Below the pieces are notes generated by a model. That model ran no database searches. It was not told the origin of the DNA and was given only the letters and a program-made list of their open reading frames with translations. Positions 36,241 to 48,840 of a DNA stretch of 64,000 nt are shown piece after piece (position 1 is the first letter of the stretch; the number at the start of each line of letters is the position of its first letter). The translations under genes and the position numbers were made by a program. Origin of the DNA: Physcomitrium patens (lineage: Eukaryota > Streptophyta > Bryopsida > Funariales > Funariaceae); the NCBI RefSeq assembly GCF_000002425.4, contig NC_037261.1, positions 3,657,362 through 3,721,361 on the forward strand, in the 5' to 3' direction.

Positions 36241-37526
36241 ATTCGGGCTTGTGTGCACGTACTCCCACTCTGTCACCAGAAACCACATACGATGATTGCG
36301 CCTGATTGCCAACAGCGCTGTATTTACTTCATATACTTCATCACATCATGTGCGATGTCGTCCAAGAACGAAACGAACCCCACGCCTGTGCCTATCCCAC
36401 TGCCATCCACTTCCTGCTCCTCTATCAAGTAACGGTCAAATGCCTCTGTGTTGTCGCGCCCTCCTCTGATCATCAACAGCTTCGGGGTGATGTTCCTCTC
36501 CTGCTTCAGCTTGTTTATCATCGACCGCAATCCACCTGATGCCACCGCCACCGCCACCACCAGATGACGTTCAAAGCCGTTGTGCCATGTTCGTGTCAGT
36601 GCGTGCTCTGACCCAGATGTACCGATTGCTCACCACATAGATTGTTCACCAGCGGCACCCAACCAACCGACTGCTGCGACGCAAAAACAAACAAACAAAC
36701 CACACAAAGCAATCACCTCAACATCAACAGGATGGGACTTCCAGAATGTCTTACAGTTCTGGGGCGGAGGGAACGGCAGCGCTGGATCGGCTGTCGGAGA
36801 ATAATACACGATCAGCGTGGTGAAGGCATCCAGAACGTAGATGGGGCTCCCATTCACCATCAAAGCTGCACGACTCAATGAGTGACGGGGATACGCTCGC
36901 CTGTCCAGCGTCTCGAACGATGATAGCACAGGATACACGGCTCTCAACAGGAACGAAGGCTCTAATGCGCTGCCATGACATACCACCACGGACACCCAGT
37001 TAAAATGCCACCACTCGGCCAACACCACGCATGCATCCACACACGGAACTGGAACTGGAACTGGAAACTCACGCCTGTCGTGCACACACACCTTCCTTTC
37101 GCCACAAACCGGATGCGACTCTCATGTCTACTTCGACACGAGCCCAGTGCGGGATCCACGAAAACATCACGTACCTGAACAGGCATTGGAGGTATATTCT
37201 GTGATCAGGATGCACTCCTTCTTCGTGACTTCTCAACAACTGGTTCCGAAGTAGCGCGAAAATCAGGCGGGGCAAAGCTTGCAGTTGGGGGCACCCTGAG
37301 AACGCCACATCCAACCTGCTGTGAGTGCTGGGCTGTTCGAATTGGGCAAGCTTGCAGTAGTAGTTGTATTGTGCCGTAAGAATCACCAGCCAATCATGCA
37401 GGAGGGCGCGTGCTTCCTTCACGCCCTCATCCAAAGATGCTCGAACGATCTGTCATTTGGCAGAGTAGCACGGACAGGTGACTTTTACATATCACCAAAG
37501 TTTCTACAAAATTGCATCTGTTTTAC
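36241..37526 (-). pseudogene. Inverted partial duplicate of the SEC23-like gene (last three exons)
   Basis: Reverse complement of 47555-48840, with both copies exactly 1,286 bp and no length differences; I count four mismatches. It contains, on the minus strand, the equivalents of exon 12 (37449-37175), exon 13 (36969-36755) and exon 14 (36535-36324), with splice sites and the stop codon preserved. It begins inside intron 11, so it has no promoter and no first eleven exons. One mismatch changes Asp to Tyr in the exon 12 sequence LTAQYND, a position conserved in plant homologues, so this copy is the derived one there. It cannot make a SEC23 protein by itself, but antisense or read-through RNA could pair with the intact gene's transcript. 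Confidence 0.95.
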
Positions 37527-37720
37527 TATACTACAAAAATACTCTATGGAATCAAAATATTCTCTTCTAAGAGGATTTTCACCCCTTTCCAAAATCCTAA
37601 ATCCTACTCCAAATCCTAAATCCTAATTCCAAATCTTAAATCCTAAATCCCACTCCCTAATCCTAGATTCTACTCCCTAATCCTAAACTCTATTCTCTAA
37701 TCTTAAATTCTTTTTTTTCT
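37527..37720 (+). repeat. Junction segment and degenerate CCTAAA-type repeats
   Basis: Directly beyond the duplication edge, 37530-37563 matches 23083-23116 over ~32 bp with one or two differences (AAAATACTCTAT-GAATC-AAAATATTCTCT). From 37589 to ~37710 the sequence is a run of imperfect AATCCTAAATCC / CTCCCTAATCCTA units, similar to but not identical with the plant telomere unit CCCTAAA. Confidence 0.75.
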
Positions 37721-38265
37721 TTTTTCTTTTTTTTATTTGAATTTGCATATTTTTTAAAGAAAAAAAAAATAGATTGAGGATTCTAGAGGATTGATGCTAT
37801 CTTACTTTAAGCCACTACTAACTTGTCACTTCTTCTTTTTTAGAGGGAAGCTATATATCAATTTATCAAGAAGACAAATATATAAAAGTCGTGGGTGTCG
37901 CACATCATACTACTATTAAGAGAGATTCTTTGTTCATGCCCATAGGTAACAAGTGCCCTTGTCATCCAACATAATCTCTTAATGCAAGCATTGCAAGGCC
38001 AATCCTGTACATATCGTCAATAAATTAATTAAAGAATTTTAAAGAATTTTCCTTCTTTCTCTCTTCCATATGCCATCATGGAGTTTTGAATCCAAAACCT
38101 CTTAGATATTACTCAAGCACCTTATTAACCATCCACCACCATAAGCCTCAAGCTGCCACTTGATGTCTAAAGCATCAATTTGTTTTCCTATAAGGTTGTT
38201 GTCCAACCTCTTTCTTTTTTTAAAATCTCCATTTCTCACAAATCGTAACTTTTATAAAAATTTAC
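37721..38265. other. Intergenic DNA, nothing recognised
   Basis: Contains a pyrimidine-rich tract near 37705-37735. The less AT-rich patch 37820-38200 shows no recognisable coding content. Confidence 0.4.
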
Positions 38266-38269
38266 ATAT

Positions 38270-38410
38270 CTATTTTCTTATCTTTGGCAATAGTCATTTC
38301 AGTTTAATACTATACTATCTTTGAGTAACTTTTAAATTCTTTAGAATAATAAAAGAGTGTATTGAAGATTTCTTTCTTTGAGCTTCATGTCCTTGACACA
38401 TACAATATAT
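38270..38410 (+). repeat. Dispersed repeat family R, partial copy C
   Basis: Contains TCTTATCTTTGGCAATAGTC, TACTATACTATCTTTGAGTA, AGAGTGTATTGAAGAT and CATGTCCTTGACA, matching the right-hand part of copies B and E; the left part is missing. Confidence 0.7.
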
Positions 38411-40402
38411 TAAATGTAATGTATATGCATAATTAATGAAATAAAATAATTGACTTGGTTTTTCTTATATTATAATAAATTTATTTTTGTATGATTCTTC
38501 TTAATTTTTAAATTTAATATAATCATCTTGTTGTCCCAACCATTTTAATGAAACAAAGTGTGATTAAGCATCTCACATTTTTTTTTCTATAACATATATT
38601 TCTACATAAATATAAAATTTTGCACCAATAATTATACCTTGTTCTATAAAGTTATTGGAAACTTGTGCTTTTAGAAGCACATCTATATAAATTAGAAGTT
38701 AATTTTTTTAAAAAAATAGATGTAAAATATCTAAAATTTTGTGATTTTGAAAAAATAAAAATATGTCCATAAATATCATTTTAAAATATTTCTATAAAAA
38801 TGGTAATATTATTCCAACTACAAGAAAAATCATTTTTAAAATATGTTAGTAAAAATTCTTACAACTATATTACTTTCAATAATTATATCATTATTATTAT
38901 TTTATTCTAATATTTTATATATTTATATATATATAAATATATATATATTTATATTTATATTTATAATAATTAAAAAATATACCAATATAATGATTATTTG
39001 TCTATCCACAAAAATTATTAATTAGATGAGATTATTAGCACCATTCAAAATCACAAATTTACACTATTTAAAATCAATTCTATTTCATCTTGAACCACCT
39101 CTTGTCTTTGTTGTTAGCCCCCATTTCAACTCTTCTCTTCTCTTCGTCCATGTTTCAGCCCCTCTATTTCCGACCCCTATCCCAACTCTCCTATTCTCCT
39201 CATCTTTCTTCCTCCCACCTTCCTCTTCAATCTCCATTCTTGGATAAAAACAATTAAAAACTTGAAAAGTTTTATTCTATATATATATATATATATATTA
39301 CTTAAGATCCATTATAATTTGAATTGATTAGGGTGTGATAGTATACATGCTACAAATAAGAACTATAGAAGACTGAAGTAAGTTTTAAAGTTCTAAAATT
39401 ATTTTTTTTGTATATTTATTTATTCTTTAAAAAAGAGTACTAAAAAATAAATCAAATCAAATCAAATTAAATTAATCAATTTCTAATATACATATACAAT
39501 GCAATAACTTGCATAATATTATATACTATTTTTTTAATTCTACATCTTCCATGTATATTATATGTGAAATTGGATTTTTTTAAAATATATATTTTTTAAA
39601 TAAATTGATGTAAAAATAATAATAAATTAATTTAATAAAATTAAATTATTTACATATGTTTATTCATCAATTTAAATTGTTGAGAAGTTTTAAATTATTA
39701 TAAGAACTTCATTTGGTAACTTTTATATAATATATTTTTATTACAAAAATATCTCTATTATATACTAATATCACTAATTTAAGGTTATTTCAACGATTAT
39801 AAAATCATTCATCTTTCTAAATAGGTTTTCTTTAGTATAATAAATTTAAAAATAGAATAGTTATAAAATTTCTATGTAATATAGAAATTTGAAACTATCA
39901 AAACTATTATTTTTTTCAACATTTTTCATTATAAAATAACTTTAGAATTTTTTATTACTTGCTTATAGAAAATATTCCAATTAAAAATATTAATGCATAA
40001 AAAATATAAATTATTTTAAATTAATATTATAATAATATTGATATATTGTTGATATCTTTAAGAGTATAAAACATAAAATTATTTTAAAATTGATTGAATC
40101 AATATCTATGCTAAAATTCAACCAATATATCTATTTGGCATATTAATTGACTTTATTTTTAATTATAAAATAAGCATGTATTTAAATAAATAATAATTTA
40201 TAATAATAATTTATAATAATAAAACTTATAAATTATTAATAAAAAAATTAATATTAATTAATATTTAAATATCATTGATATAAATAAATAATTTAAAATA
40301 TATATTTAAAAAATAAAAATATATAATTTATTAGAAAATGCAATAGATGCATAATTATCAAGACTTGGAAGGGCTTATGAAGAACTTGTCATAAGCTACT
40401 TA

Positions 40403-40439
<37 letters not shown>

Positions 40440-40494
40440 CTAAAATCTAAACATTGTGTAATAAATAAACTACATATTTAGATCACAAAAATTT

Positions 40495-40530
<36 letters not shown>

Positions 40531-42880
40531 GTACAATGCAACAAATAGCCTCTTTTTTTTATGCAATAAAACTCAGATTATTAATGATTGATTGAGCAAA
40601 AGCTTAGAGTCAAAAACATTCTTACTTATAATGGGTTTTTCTATAATGGTCATGTTTTATAAGCAACTAGATGTTTTAGTTTTTACTTTAAAATATTAAT
40701 TTTTTTCTTCTTTGAATTATATTTTAATTTAAAATTAAAAAATCAAAAAATCAAAAAAATACGTAGCACATAAAAATAATTATTTAAGTTAAATTTTTTC
40801 TTAAGAAATCAACGATTTTGCACAACAAGATAAAACTAAGAAACCTCAAATGAAGTAAAGAGATTAGAATACTAAGTCAAATAGAATTTGGAGATTATAC
40901 TTATATTTACTACAAAAAAATCGTATAGTCATACAATATGTTTTATTTTAAAAATTTTATATTTACAATTTCAATCAATATCTAGCTTCTAAATTACATA
41001 TTGTTGTAAAACATGTCTTCTAAAGTTTTAGAGAGAAGATGATTTATTTCTATTTTACTATTAAAAATATCAAAAAAATTAAAATGTAGACAAAATCAAC
41101 TCCAAAGGATCAAAGCAAGTAAGTGGTTTTAGACTACAATGTCAACTTTTTGTTGTAATCAAATATAATAAGATAGATCAATTATTTTTTTTTCATAAAT
41201 TACAAATTCAAAAATAATTAGGTTAATTTTAATAAGAAAAATCAACCAGTTCACAATTTTTTTTTATAAATAACGAATAAAATTTTTAAGAAGATAATTA
41301 ATTCAAAAAATACATGTTTATGTGTATTCGTTTCTAAAAAAGTTGCTTTTAAAATTTTAAATTCAATATTTCTAAAACTAAATGAAAAACCATGCTTATT
41401 TTGATTTTTTAAGAATTAAATCATTTATTTATTTAAACTTAGTCGAAATTGCTGTTGCAAAAAATAAGCCTTAAGCTTTAAGTCTAAATGACTTGTGCTG
41501 AAGGTTGTGCAACAGCAATAATGCCACCCTTATATTTGGCTTTTAGACAATCAATTAGAAGTTCTTTGAGTTCTATTTTTACCACAAAATTTTTAAATTA
41601 CTAGCTAGTAATTATATTCAATTTTCATTTAAATTTAAAGATTTATTGCAGCAAGCTAAATAAAATGAAATTGTGGTAGAAAATTTATTCTAGAGATGTA
41701 AATAATTTATATTTAAATTATACTAAGTAAAAAATTAATTATGAATACTAATAATTTTAGTTTTGTAAAAGATGTCTCTTTATTTTTACATCCTGTATTT
41801 TAATATATATACCAATTCTTACATTTTTACCAATGGTGCTTTTTTATTTAGCCTTTATGCAAGAAACTAAGAATATTGAAACCTCCAACTTTTATATAAA
41901 TATTAGATCCTTCGACTAATAATATATAAAAATAGCACATAAAAAAAAGTTAAGAATGAATAAAAAAAATCAACTATACCAATGTTAAAGACTACAGTGC
42001 ATTGAAATATAATACAATACAACAAATGACAACACCATATATTAAAACATAACAAAGTAAAACAAATTATGTATGAGGGAATTTAGTTTTACTAATGCCA
42101 ATATTAAATACAATAACTTAGAAATTAAAGTCAAAATTAAACTAATGCATATTAAAAATTATTTTATGCATATTGTTATTAAGCTAAAAATAATTTTTTT
42201 CAACATCAATATATATTTATTTTATTATTATTTTATTATTTTTATCAAAATAATGATTAAAATAAATTTGAAGAAAAAATATGGATGTACTTCATAGGTT
42301 TTAGACTCATCTTCAATGCCCTAAATTAATTCCCTTTAAGAATTATGCTCCATCATCTTTTTAGTTTAAAAACTCTCTAACAAGTTGTATTCTTTGGTGG
42401 CTTCCTATTCTTTAGTTGTTTTTTATTTTTATTTTTTATTCTTTATTCTTTGTTAAACTTCTATCCACCTACTTTTTTATTTTAGAAAAACAATCCCTAG
42501 ACTTGTGCATAGAGGGTGAAAATTACTATTAGATTCTCATCCACATTCAAAGTAGAATTCTCCTTCAATTATTTGATTTAAAAATTTACAACACAATCAA
42601 CAAACTCTAGACAAAACAATTTACACAATATGACCAAAATCTCTCATGGAAAAGAACATGAATTTAAAACCAAGTCCAAACAAGTAGTTATGACTTACTT
42701 TATGTTTTAAGCTCAAATATTCACATATGGACTCCTCACTTTTAAACCCACACTCAAACTCACTATCTTCCTTGAGAGCTACCAAGAATCTAAAATAACT
42801 AAACACACCAAAAATAAAAATGTTCACCCACCAAAATGCTTGATTGGAATGAAGATGCACTAAAAATATTCATCTTCATA
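38411..42880. other. AT-rich intergenic DNA with homopolymer tracts
   Basis: No gene recognised. Notable items are a T tract (40405-40437) and A tract (40499-40527) that could fold back around a 61-nt loop, an (AT)n run near 39280-39298, and a 12-bp perfect inverted repeat ATTGCTGTTGCA (41448-41459 and 41508-41519). Open frames such as 42073-42297 and 42621-42860 look random. Confidence 0.5.
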
Positions 42881-43279
42881 CTCTGACTAGGGAGGTAGCA
42901 TGGCAGAGAGGTTCAAGAGTCAAACCAAGATCCTCTCTCTCTCTCTCACATCCCCACTTTCGTAGATATTGCTTTTTTATTTTTACTTTACTCTATAGAC
43001 CCCACTCGATAAACTTTGTTTTACCGTGAAACTTTAACGGAGAAGTCTGGAAGTCCTTTCTTCTTGTTTCAGTCCTCGCCATTGGATCGCCATTTGCGCG
43101 TTTGACCAGACAGTGCAAGCGAGGCTCGTCATGGGCCATCGGGGTTTGTTACAAGCTCTTGCCGAGCCATGCCCCGGCTTCAATGAAGTTTGTGTGGCGT
43201 GGTTGGTGTAGAGACGGGATTGCGAGAGGGATCGGGAGAGGACGACGACGAGGAGGAGGAATAGGAGGAGGAGGAAGCC
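42881..43279 (+). promoter_or_regulatory. Promoter and leader of the SEC23-like gene
   Basis: Composition rises from AT-rich to GC-rich. A CT repeat lies at 42932-42949 and a CCATTGG-type CCAAT box at 43078-43085. A short upstream reading frame of 26 codons (43131-43211) precedes the main ATG if transcription starts upstream of it. The main ATG context is AGCCATGTCC, a good match to plant start contexts. Confidence 0.5.
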
Positions 43280-44309
43280 ATGTCCGTGAGGAGGACGCTG
43301 GGGCGGTGTCCCGCGGACAACGAAGCGCAGGAAGGATGCGGGATCCCATGGGGAGTCACGGTGCAGCCGTTCGCTGCGACGGACGAGCTCAAGCGGCCTC
43401 CTGAGCAAGGCGATCGCGGGGAGGCGCTGCCGCGATGTGATAGCTGCTGGGCGTATCTCAATTCGTTTTGTGAAATCGACAAGTGGGCCTGGACGTGTGC
43501 GCTCTGTGGCCAGTTGATCGCATTCTCTGAGGAGGAGGCTGCGCGGTATTGGCAATCGTCGTCGCCGCGTCCAGAAGTTTTGTCCTCTTTTATCGACGTG
43601 GAGCTTGATGATGGTAAGATGCACTGGCAATGTGGAGTTGTAGCCTGGTCTTCTGAATTTGATTACTGGTGCGTTTGCTGATCTTGATGACCTAAAGTCT
43701 ATTATTTAATTAGTCGGATTCGGCGCATTCCTGGAATAGGATTTTGTAACATGTTCAACTGCGCATTGGTTTAGCTCTAGTTCATCAGTCGTGATCTCCA
43801 CTAGAGCCGATTACATTTGTGATTTGGTTTTTGTGCCTTGGGAACTGTAAATGATGCGTAAATTAATCGAGATGAAATTAATCCATGGTTTACCAAATTT
43901 GATTTATGTTGCATTGAAGCAACTGTTCTGAATTGGCCTCACTCTCACTTCGAGTACCAATTTATTTGTGATTAAGCGAAGTGAATAGTTGCACACGTCC
44001 AACATACTGCAACAGAGCAGCTAAAGATTATCACTTCTTTGTTTTGGTAATGCATGCAGAAGGTGACATACACCTTCACGACACATTTGTTGTTAATTGA
44101 TTTTCTCAAGCTGATGACATCAAGCAGATAACGAGGATAATCCAGTAGATGATTTTCAAGCCAGGCCCGTCTTTGTAGCAGCAGTGGATCTGTCAGGTAA
44201 TGAGCATGCCCTTGTTGTATCACGATTTGTAACTCGATTGGTGTTGACACTGAGGCACTCTCTTTATGGTGAGATGAACTTAAGTTTGTTTCGAAGGCAA
44301 TCTTTGAGT

Positions 44310-44345
<36 letters not shown>

Positions 44346-47300
44346 CTTAATTCCCTGGGCGAGAGGACATTCGTGTCTTAAGACATTTGTCCAACAATCG
44401 CGTGAGGTCTATCCTTTGGGCTACTTATGAGCACCACTGACAGATCCCACTCTGTTTGCTGCAGCTTCCGAAGAGTTTTTAGAGCTAGTGAAAAGTTCCC
44501 TCCTTGCGGCTCTTGAAGGTTCTCTCTTTTTTCAGTTCCTCGTGAACGACTGAACACCTGAAGAATATATTTGTTTATCATACTGCAGCTGGCAACTCTA
44601 TTGTGTTCATCCTATACGCTCGTCAATGAAAGGCTATGCTATGTATTATGTAATATAATGTTGGTATCGTCTCAGACCTTGCAAAATTTGGACAACACTG
44701 TATTAGCATTGGAAGACACTGACGTGGCGTGTGTTACATGCGGCAGCCTTAAATGCAGGTGCGCTGTTCGGGTTGATTACCTTTAGTCACAAGATAGGAC
44801 TATACGATGTGCAAGGTCCCGTTCCAGTTGTGAAGTATGTTAGCATTCCTCCGGATATGGATGGGAAGCTTCCCGTCGATCTCGACATGGTCATGCCATT
44901 GCCCGCATTTCTTGCTCCAGTATGGTCACTCTTCCCCTTACTTTCTATCTATTTAGCCTTACATCTCATGTCGATCACTTGCACGATCCATTGTTATTAT
45001 GAGCCGTTCACTGCGACGGACGCAGCCTCTGTTATCGGAATGCTGGCCATTTATAAGACGACGTCTGCTTGATTTCTGATGTGTCTCGTTGATTCAATCC
45101 AATGTGAATGTCTACTTCACATCGGTTTTCGCTCACTTTTGGATAGGAATGCAAAGTTGCTCATAAACAGCATTTTCTGCTGATGTAAGGTGGAGAACAA
45201 CAAGGAACATATTGCTGCAGCACTAGAGACGTTGAGACCTACAAGCTCTTGGGAGCGAGCTACAGCAGCAGGACAAGGTGTAGAGGGTGTATCTATGGGT
45301 GGTCGCGGATTTGGTGTTGCCATGGACGCTCTCATCAACTATTTGGGTCCTGAATATGGCGTAACATTTGCAATGGGTACGGCTTGGTTTTTTTCACGAT
45401 ATGCTCGCCTCATGTATAAAACATTCCTCGAGTTTACTTGCATGAAGTGGAATGGAAGGCGTACTTGTTTATTGTTTCTGTTCTTTGTAGTGGTTAATTC
45501 ATGTCTGCAAGTGTATGTGATCGCCATAATATGTTTCGTCGACATGTGCCGGATTTTCTAATTGCTGCGTTGTCTATGTATTGCAGCACGAGTATTTGCT
45601 TTCCTATCGGGCCCGCCTGATTACGGTGCTGGACAGCTGGATACGAGACGCTACGGAGAGCAGTATTCTAGCAAGGGTGAGGACGCAGACAAGGCTCTAC
45701 TTCCTCCACAAACTTCTTATTACAAAGATTTGGTCAGTATCATAAACGTTGTCGCTTCTATTTCTAGAAGGCATGTAGGTTCTGCTTTCAGATGGACTTC
45801 TATATCCATCGTAGCCGAATTCTTAATGGCGAGACCATTAGCAGTATTATGTTTTAGAAAGTGGATGATACGTTAGTGGGTTGTAATAGGATTCATTGAC
45901 TTGCATCAGCATAACCGGGACGAGCTTTTTCTACTGCAGGCCGCACAAGCAGTGCTAGCAGGCGTTTGCGTGGACCTATTTGCTGTCACAAATGAGTACA
46001 CTAATTTGGCCTCACTCAAGTATCTGAGTATAGAAAGCGGTGGCGGCCTGCTGCTATATTCAAGTACTGAAGAAGCCACCCTTCCACAAGACCTGTACGT
46101 CAATATACTTCCCTCGTCGCTTGGAACGTAAACAATAGCACTGCTTAATTCTACAGAGAGTGCTTAAATTTATAATAGCATTCAAAGTACACTATAGCAA
46201 AATCTTAGTGTGGGGCAGTCATCTATGATCGTGAGCTATGGGAGCAGGTTAGAGGTTTTACTCTAATAGTTCCTGCGTGCAGATATCGCATGCTCAATAG
46301 ACCGTATGCTTTTGGATGCATCCTGCGTGTTCGAACGTCGACAGAGTTCAAGGCCGCCACTGCCGTAAGATTTTGAACCATTGAGTAGGGATTCAAGCAT
46401 ATTTTCGCCCTGCTTTTCGTCCAACCTTCGCTCTGGCATGCACTGATTGGCAATTGGGTGCAGTATGGACATTATTTTCCAGATCCTGAATACGACAACG
46501 TTCAGCGTATTATTTGTTGTGATCAATTCGCGACGTACGCCTTCGATTTTGAATTCAACAGTTCGTCTGGCTTCACTAGGTGAGGAGAACCCTTCTTTGC
46601 TCTATGCAACCTTATTTATTGGGAATGTGATAGAAAGACCCGGAGCATGGTTTTGGTTTAATTCTCGGTGATGAACACTGGTGTAGTTGAATGATGGAGA
46701 AGCAAGAATAGCTCGTCTTTCTGGCATGAAGTGCTTTGGCCAGCTCGCCATTATTCTTCCTGTTCGTGCATGTTACTCATAGATGTTTGGTTGCGTTGTG
46801 AGTGCACCCTTGTAGGAACATGGAAACCCCACCTATTTTGCAAATGGCTTTTCAATATTCCATCCTCGTGCCTCGAGACGGAGGCACTAATACCTCACAG
46901 GCAAATGGGAATCCAAGCAATGTTCCAGTCTCATCCGGCAGGTACTGAACTTTCCACCCTGGACACCTAAAACATCGATTTGCATATAATGATGTTGTTA
47001 AGGTTTCTCAACCTTATCAGCAACAAGCCGCCCGCGTACTATGTCACAAGTACATGCATTGCAACAACTTTCAAGTACCAACTTAGTCAAAAGAAAACAA
47101 TCTAATCGTCTTGAAAATCATCTGCATTGTATTATGAGCATGCAATTTCTCCAAACAAAACTTCCTCCAGCTGGGCTTGCGGGCTTGCACATGGAAGATC
47201 GTCTTTTCACTCTCTTGTTATCATGTAACCAACTCAACAGATACTTCATTGTTCTGTCACACAACTCGACATCTCCCTTATTCTGCACATTACGAATCAC

Positions 47301-48757
47301 CGACAGTTCCATAACATGTGGTGCTTTCATGTGGTTGTAGTCAAGCTTATGTCGTGAAGAGGCGCCTCAGGTTGCGCACCCTGCAAATGGATGTAGCTGC
47401 TAATTTTACAGAGTTGTACGAGAGCGCAGACACCGAGGTTATCCTGGCCGTCCTAACACACAAGGTACTCCGGAAGGTTCCAGGTCATGCGAATGTGAAC
47501 TAGCGTACTTTTTGTTGTAACTGTGATCCTGCTTTTAGTGATTCATGAAGTCTTGTAAAACAGATGCAATTTTGTAGAAACTTTGGTGATATGTAAAAGT
47601 CACCTGTCCGTGCTACTCTGCCAAATGACAGATCGTTCGAGCATCTTTGGATGAGGGCGTGAAGGAAGCACGCGCCCTCCTGCATGATTGGCTGGTGATT
47701 CTTACGGCACAATACAACGACTACTGCAAGCTTGCCCAATTCGAACAGCCCAGCACTCACAGCAGGTTGGATGTGGCGTTCTCAGGGTGCCCCCAACTGC
47801 AAGCTTTGCCCCGCCTGATTTTCGCGCTACTTCGGAACCAGTTGTTGAGAAGTCACGAAGAAGGAGTGCATCCTGATCACAGAATATACCTCCAATGCCT
47901 GTTCAGGTACGTGATGTTTTCGTGGATCCCGCACTGGGCTCGTGTCGAAGTAGACATGAGAGTCGCATCCGGTTTGTGGTGAAAGGAAGGTGTGTGTGCA
48001 CGACAGGCGTGAGTTTCCAGTTCCAGTTCCAGTTCCGTGTGTGGATGCATGCGTGGTGTTGGCCGAGTGGTGGCATTTTAACTGGGTGTCCGTGGTGGTA
48101 TGTCATGGCAGCGCATTAGAGCCTTCGTTCCTGTTGAGAGCCGTGTATCCTGTGCTATCATCGTTCGAGACGCTGGACAGGCGAGCGTATCCCCGTCACT
48201 CATTGAGTCGTGCAGCTTTGATGGTGAATGGGAGCCCCATCTACGTTCTGGATGCCTTCACCACGCTGATCGTGTATTATTCTCCGACAGCCGATCCAGC
48301 GCTGCCGTTCCCTCCGCCCCAGAACTGTAAGACATTCTGGAAGTCCCATCCTGTTGATGTTGAGGTGATTGCTTTGTGTGGTTTGTTTGTTTGTTTTTGC
48401 GTCGCGGCAGTCGGTTGGTTGGGTGCCGCTGGTGAACAATCTATGTGGTGAGCAATCGGTACATCTGGGTCAGAGCACGCACTGACACGAACATGGCACA
48501 ACGGCTTTGAACGTCATCTGGTGGTGGCGGTGGCGGTGGCATCAGGTGGATTGCGGTCGATGATAAACAAGCTGAAGCAGGAGAGGAACATCACCCCGAA
48601 GCTGTTGATGATCAGAGGAGGGCGCGACAACACAGAGGCATTTGACCGTTACTTGATAGAGGAGCAGGAAGTGGATGGCAGTGGGATAGGCACAGGCGTG
48701 GGGTTCGTTTCGTTCTTGGACGACATCGCACATGATGTGATGAAGTATATGAAGTAA
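43280..48757 (+). CDS. SEC23: SEC23-like COPII coat protein (divergent plant type)
   Basis: Predicted inner COPII coat subunit, binding SAR1 and SEC24 on ER exit sites. Fourteen exons by GT-AG sites and consistent phases: 43280-43613, 44128-44196, 44465-44518, 44747-44919, 45190-45376, 45587-45732, 45940-46094, 46283-46364, 46464-46579, 46816-46941, 47341-47464, 47632-47906, 48112-48326, 48546-48757; 2,268 nt, 755 aa. The N-terminus has GIPWGVTVQPFAA and a Sec23/24 zinc finger with C53, C56, C73, C76. Then come the trunk (GALFGLITFSHKIGLYDVQG, ARVFAFLSGPPDYG, GVCVDLFAVTNEYT), the beta-sandwich region (YRMLNRPYAFGCILRVRTS), the helical domain (LDEGVKEARALLHDWLVILT) and the gelsolin-like end (AYPRHSLSRAALMVNGSP ... 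GGRDNTEAF). It resembles the divergent SEC23 paralogue typified by Arabidopsis At2g27460 more than canonical SEC23. Exon 2 acceptor is least certain. The last three exons are duplicated in inverted form at 36241-37526. Confidence 0.94.
44313..44342. repeat. (TA)n microsatellite in intron 2 of SEC23-like gene
   Basis: Pure TA dinucleotides inside the intron between 44196 and 44465. Open frames running through it are artefacts. Confidence 0.95.
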
Positions 48758-48840
48758 ATACAGCGCTGTTGGCAATCAGGCGCAATCATCGTATGTGGTT
48801 TCTGGTGATAGAGTGGGAGTACGTGCACACAAGCCCGAAT
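47555..48840 (+). repeat. Right arm of the 1,286-bp inverted duplication
   Basis: Runs from within intron 11 of the SEC23-like gene to 83 bp past its stop codon. Pairs with 36241-37526. The outer edge at 48840/48841 coincides with an abrupt change to AT-rich sequence. Confidence 0.96.

Noticed and set aside
36306-37434. Plus- and minus-strand ORFs at 36.3-37.4 kb as independent genes
   Set aside because: They mirror exons and introns of the SEC23-like gene in the inverted copy; no start exon or promoter is present.
41448-41519. 12-bp inverted repeat ATTGCTGTTGCA as a microRNA precursor
   Set aside because: Arms too short and loop too large for a confident plant precursor.
43034-43630. 198-codon open frame antisense to SEC23 exon 1
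   Set aside because: Antisense shadow in GC-rich DNA; the sense strand encodes a recognisable zinc finger.
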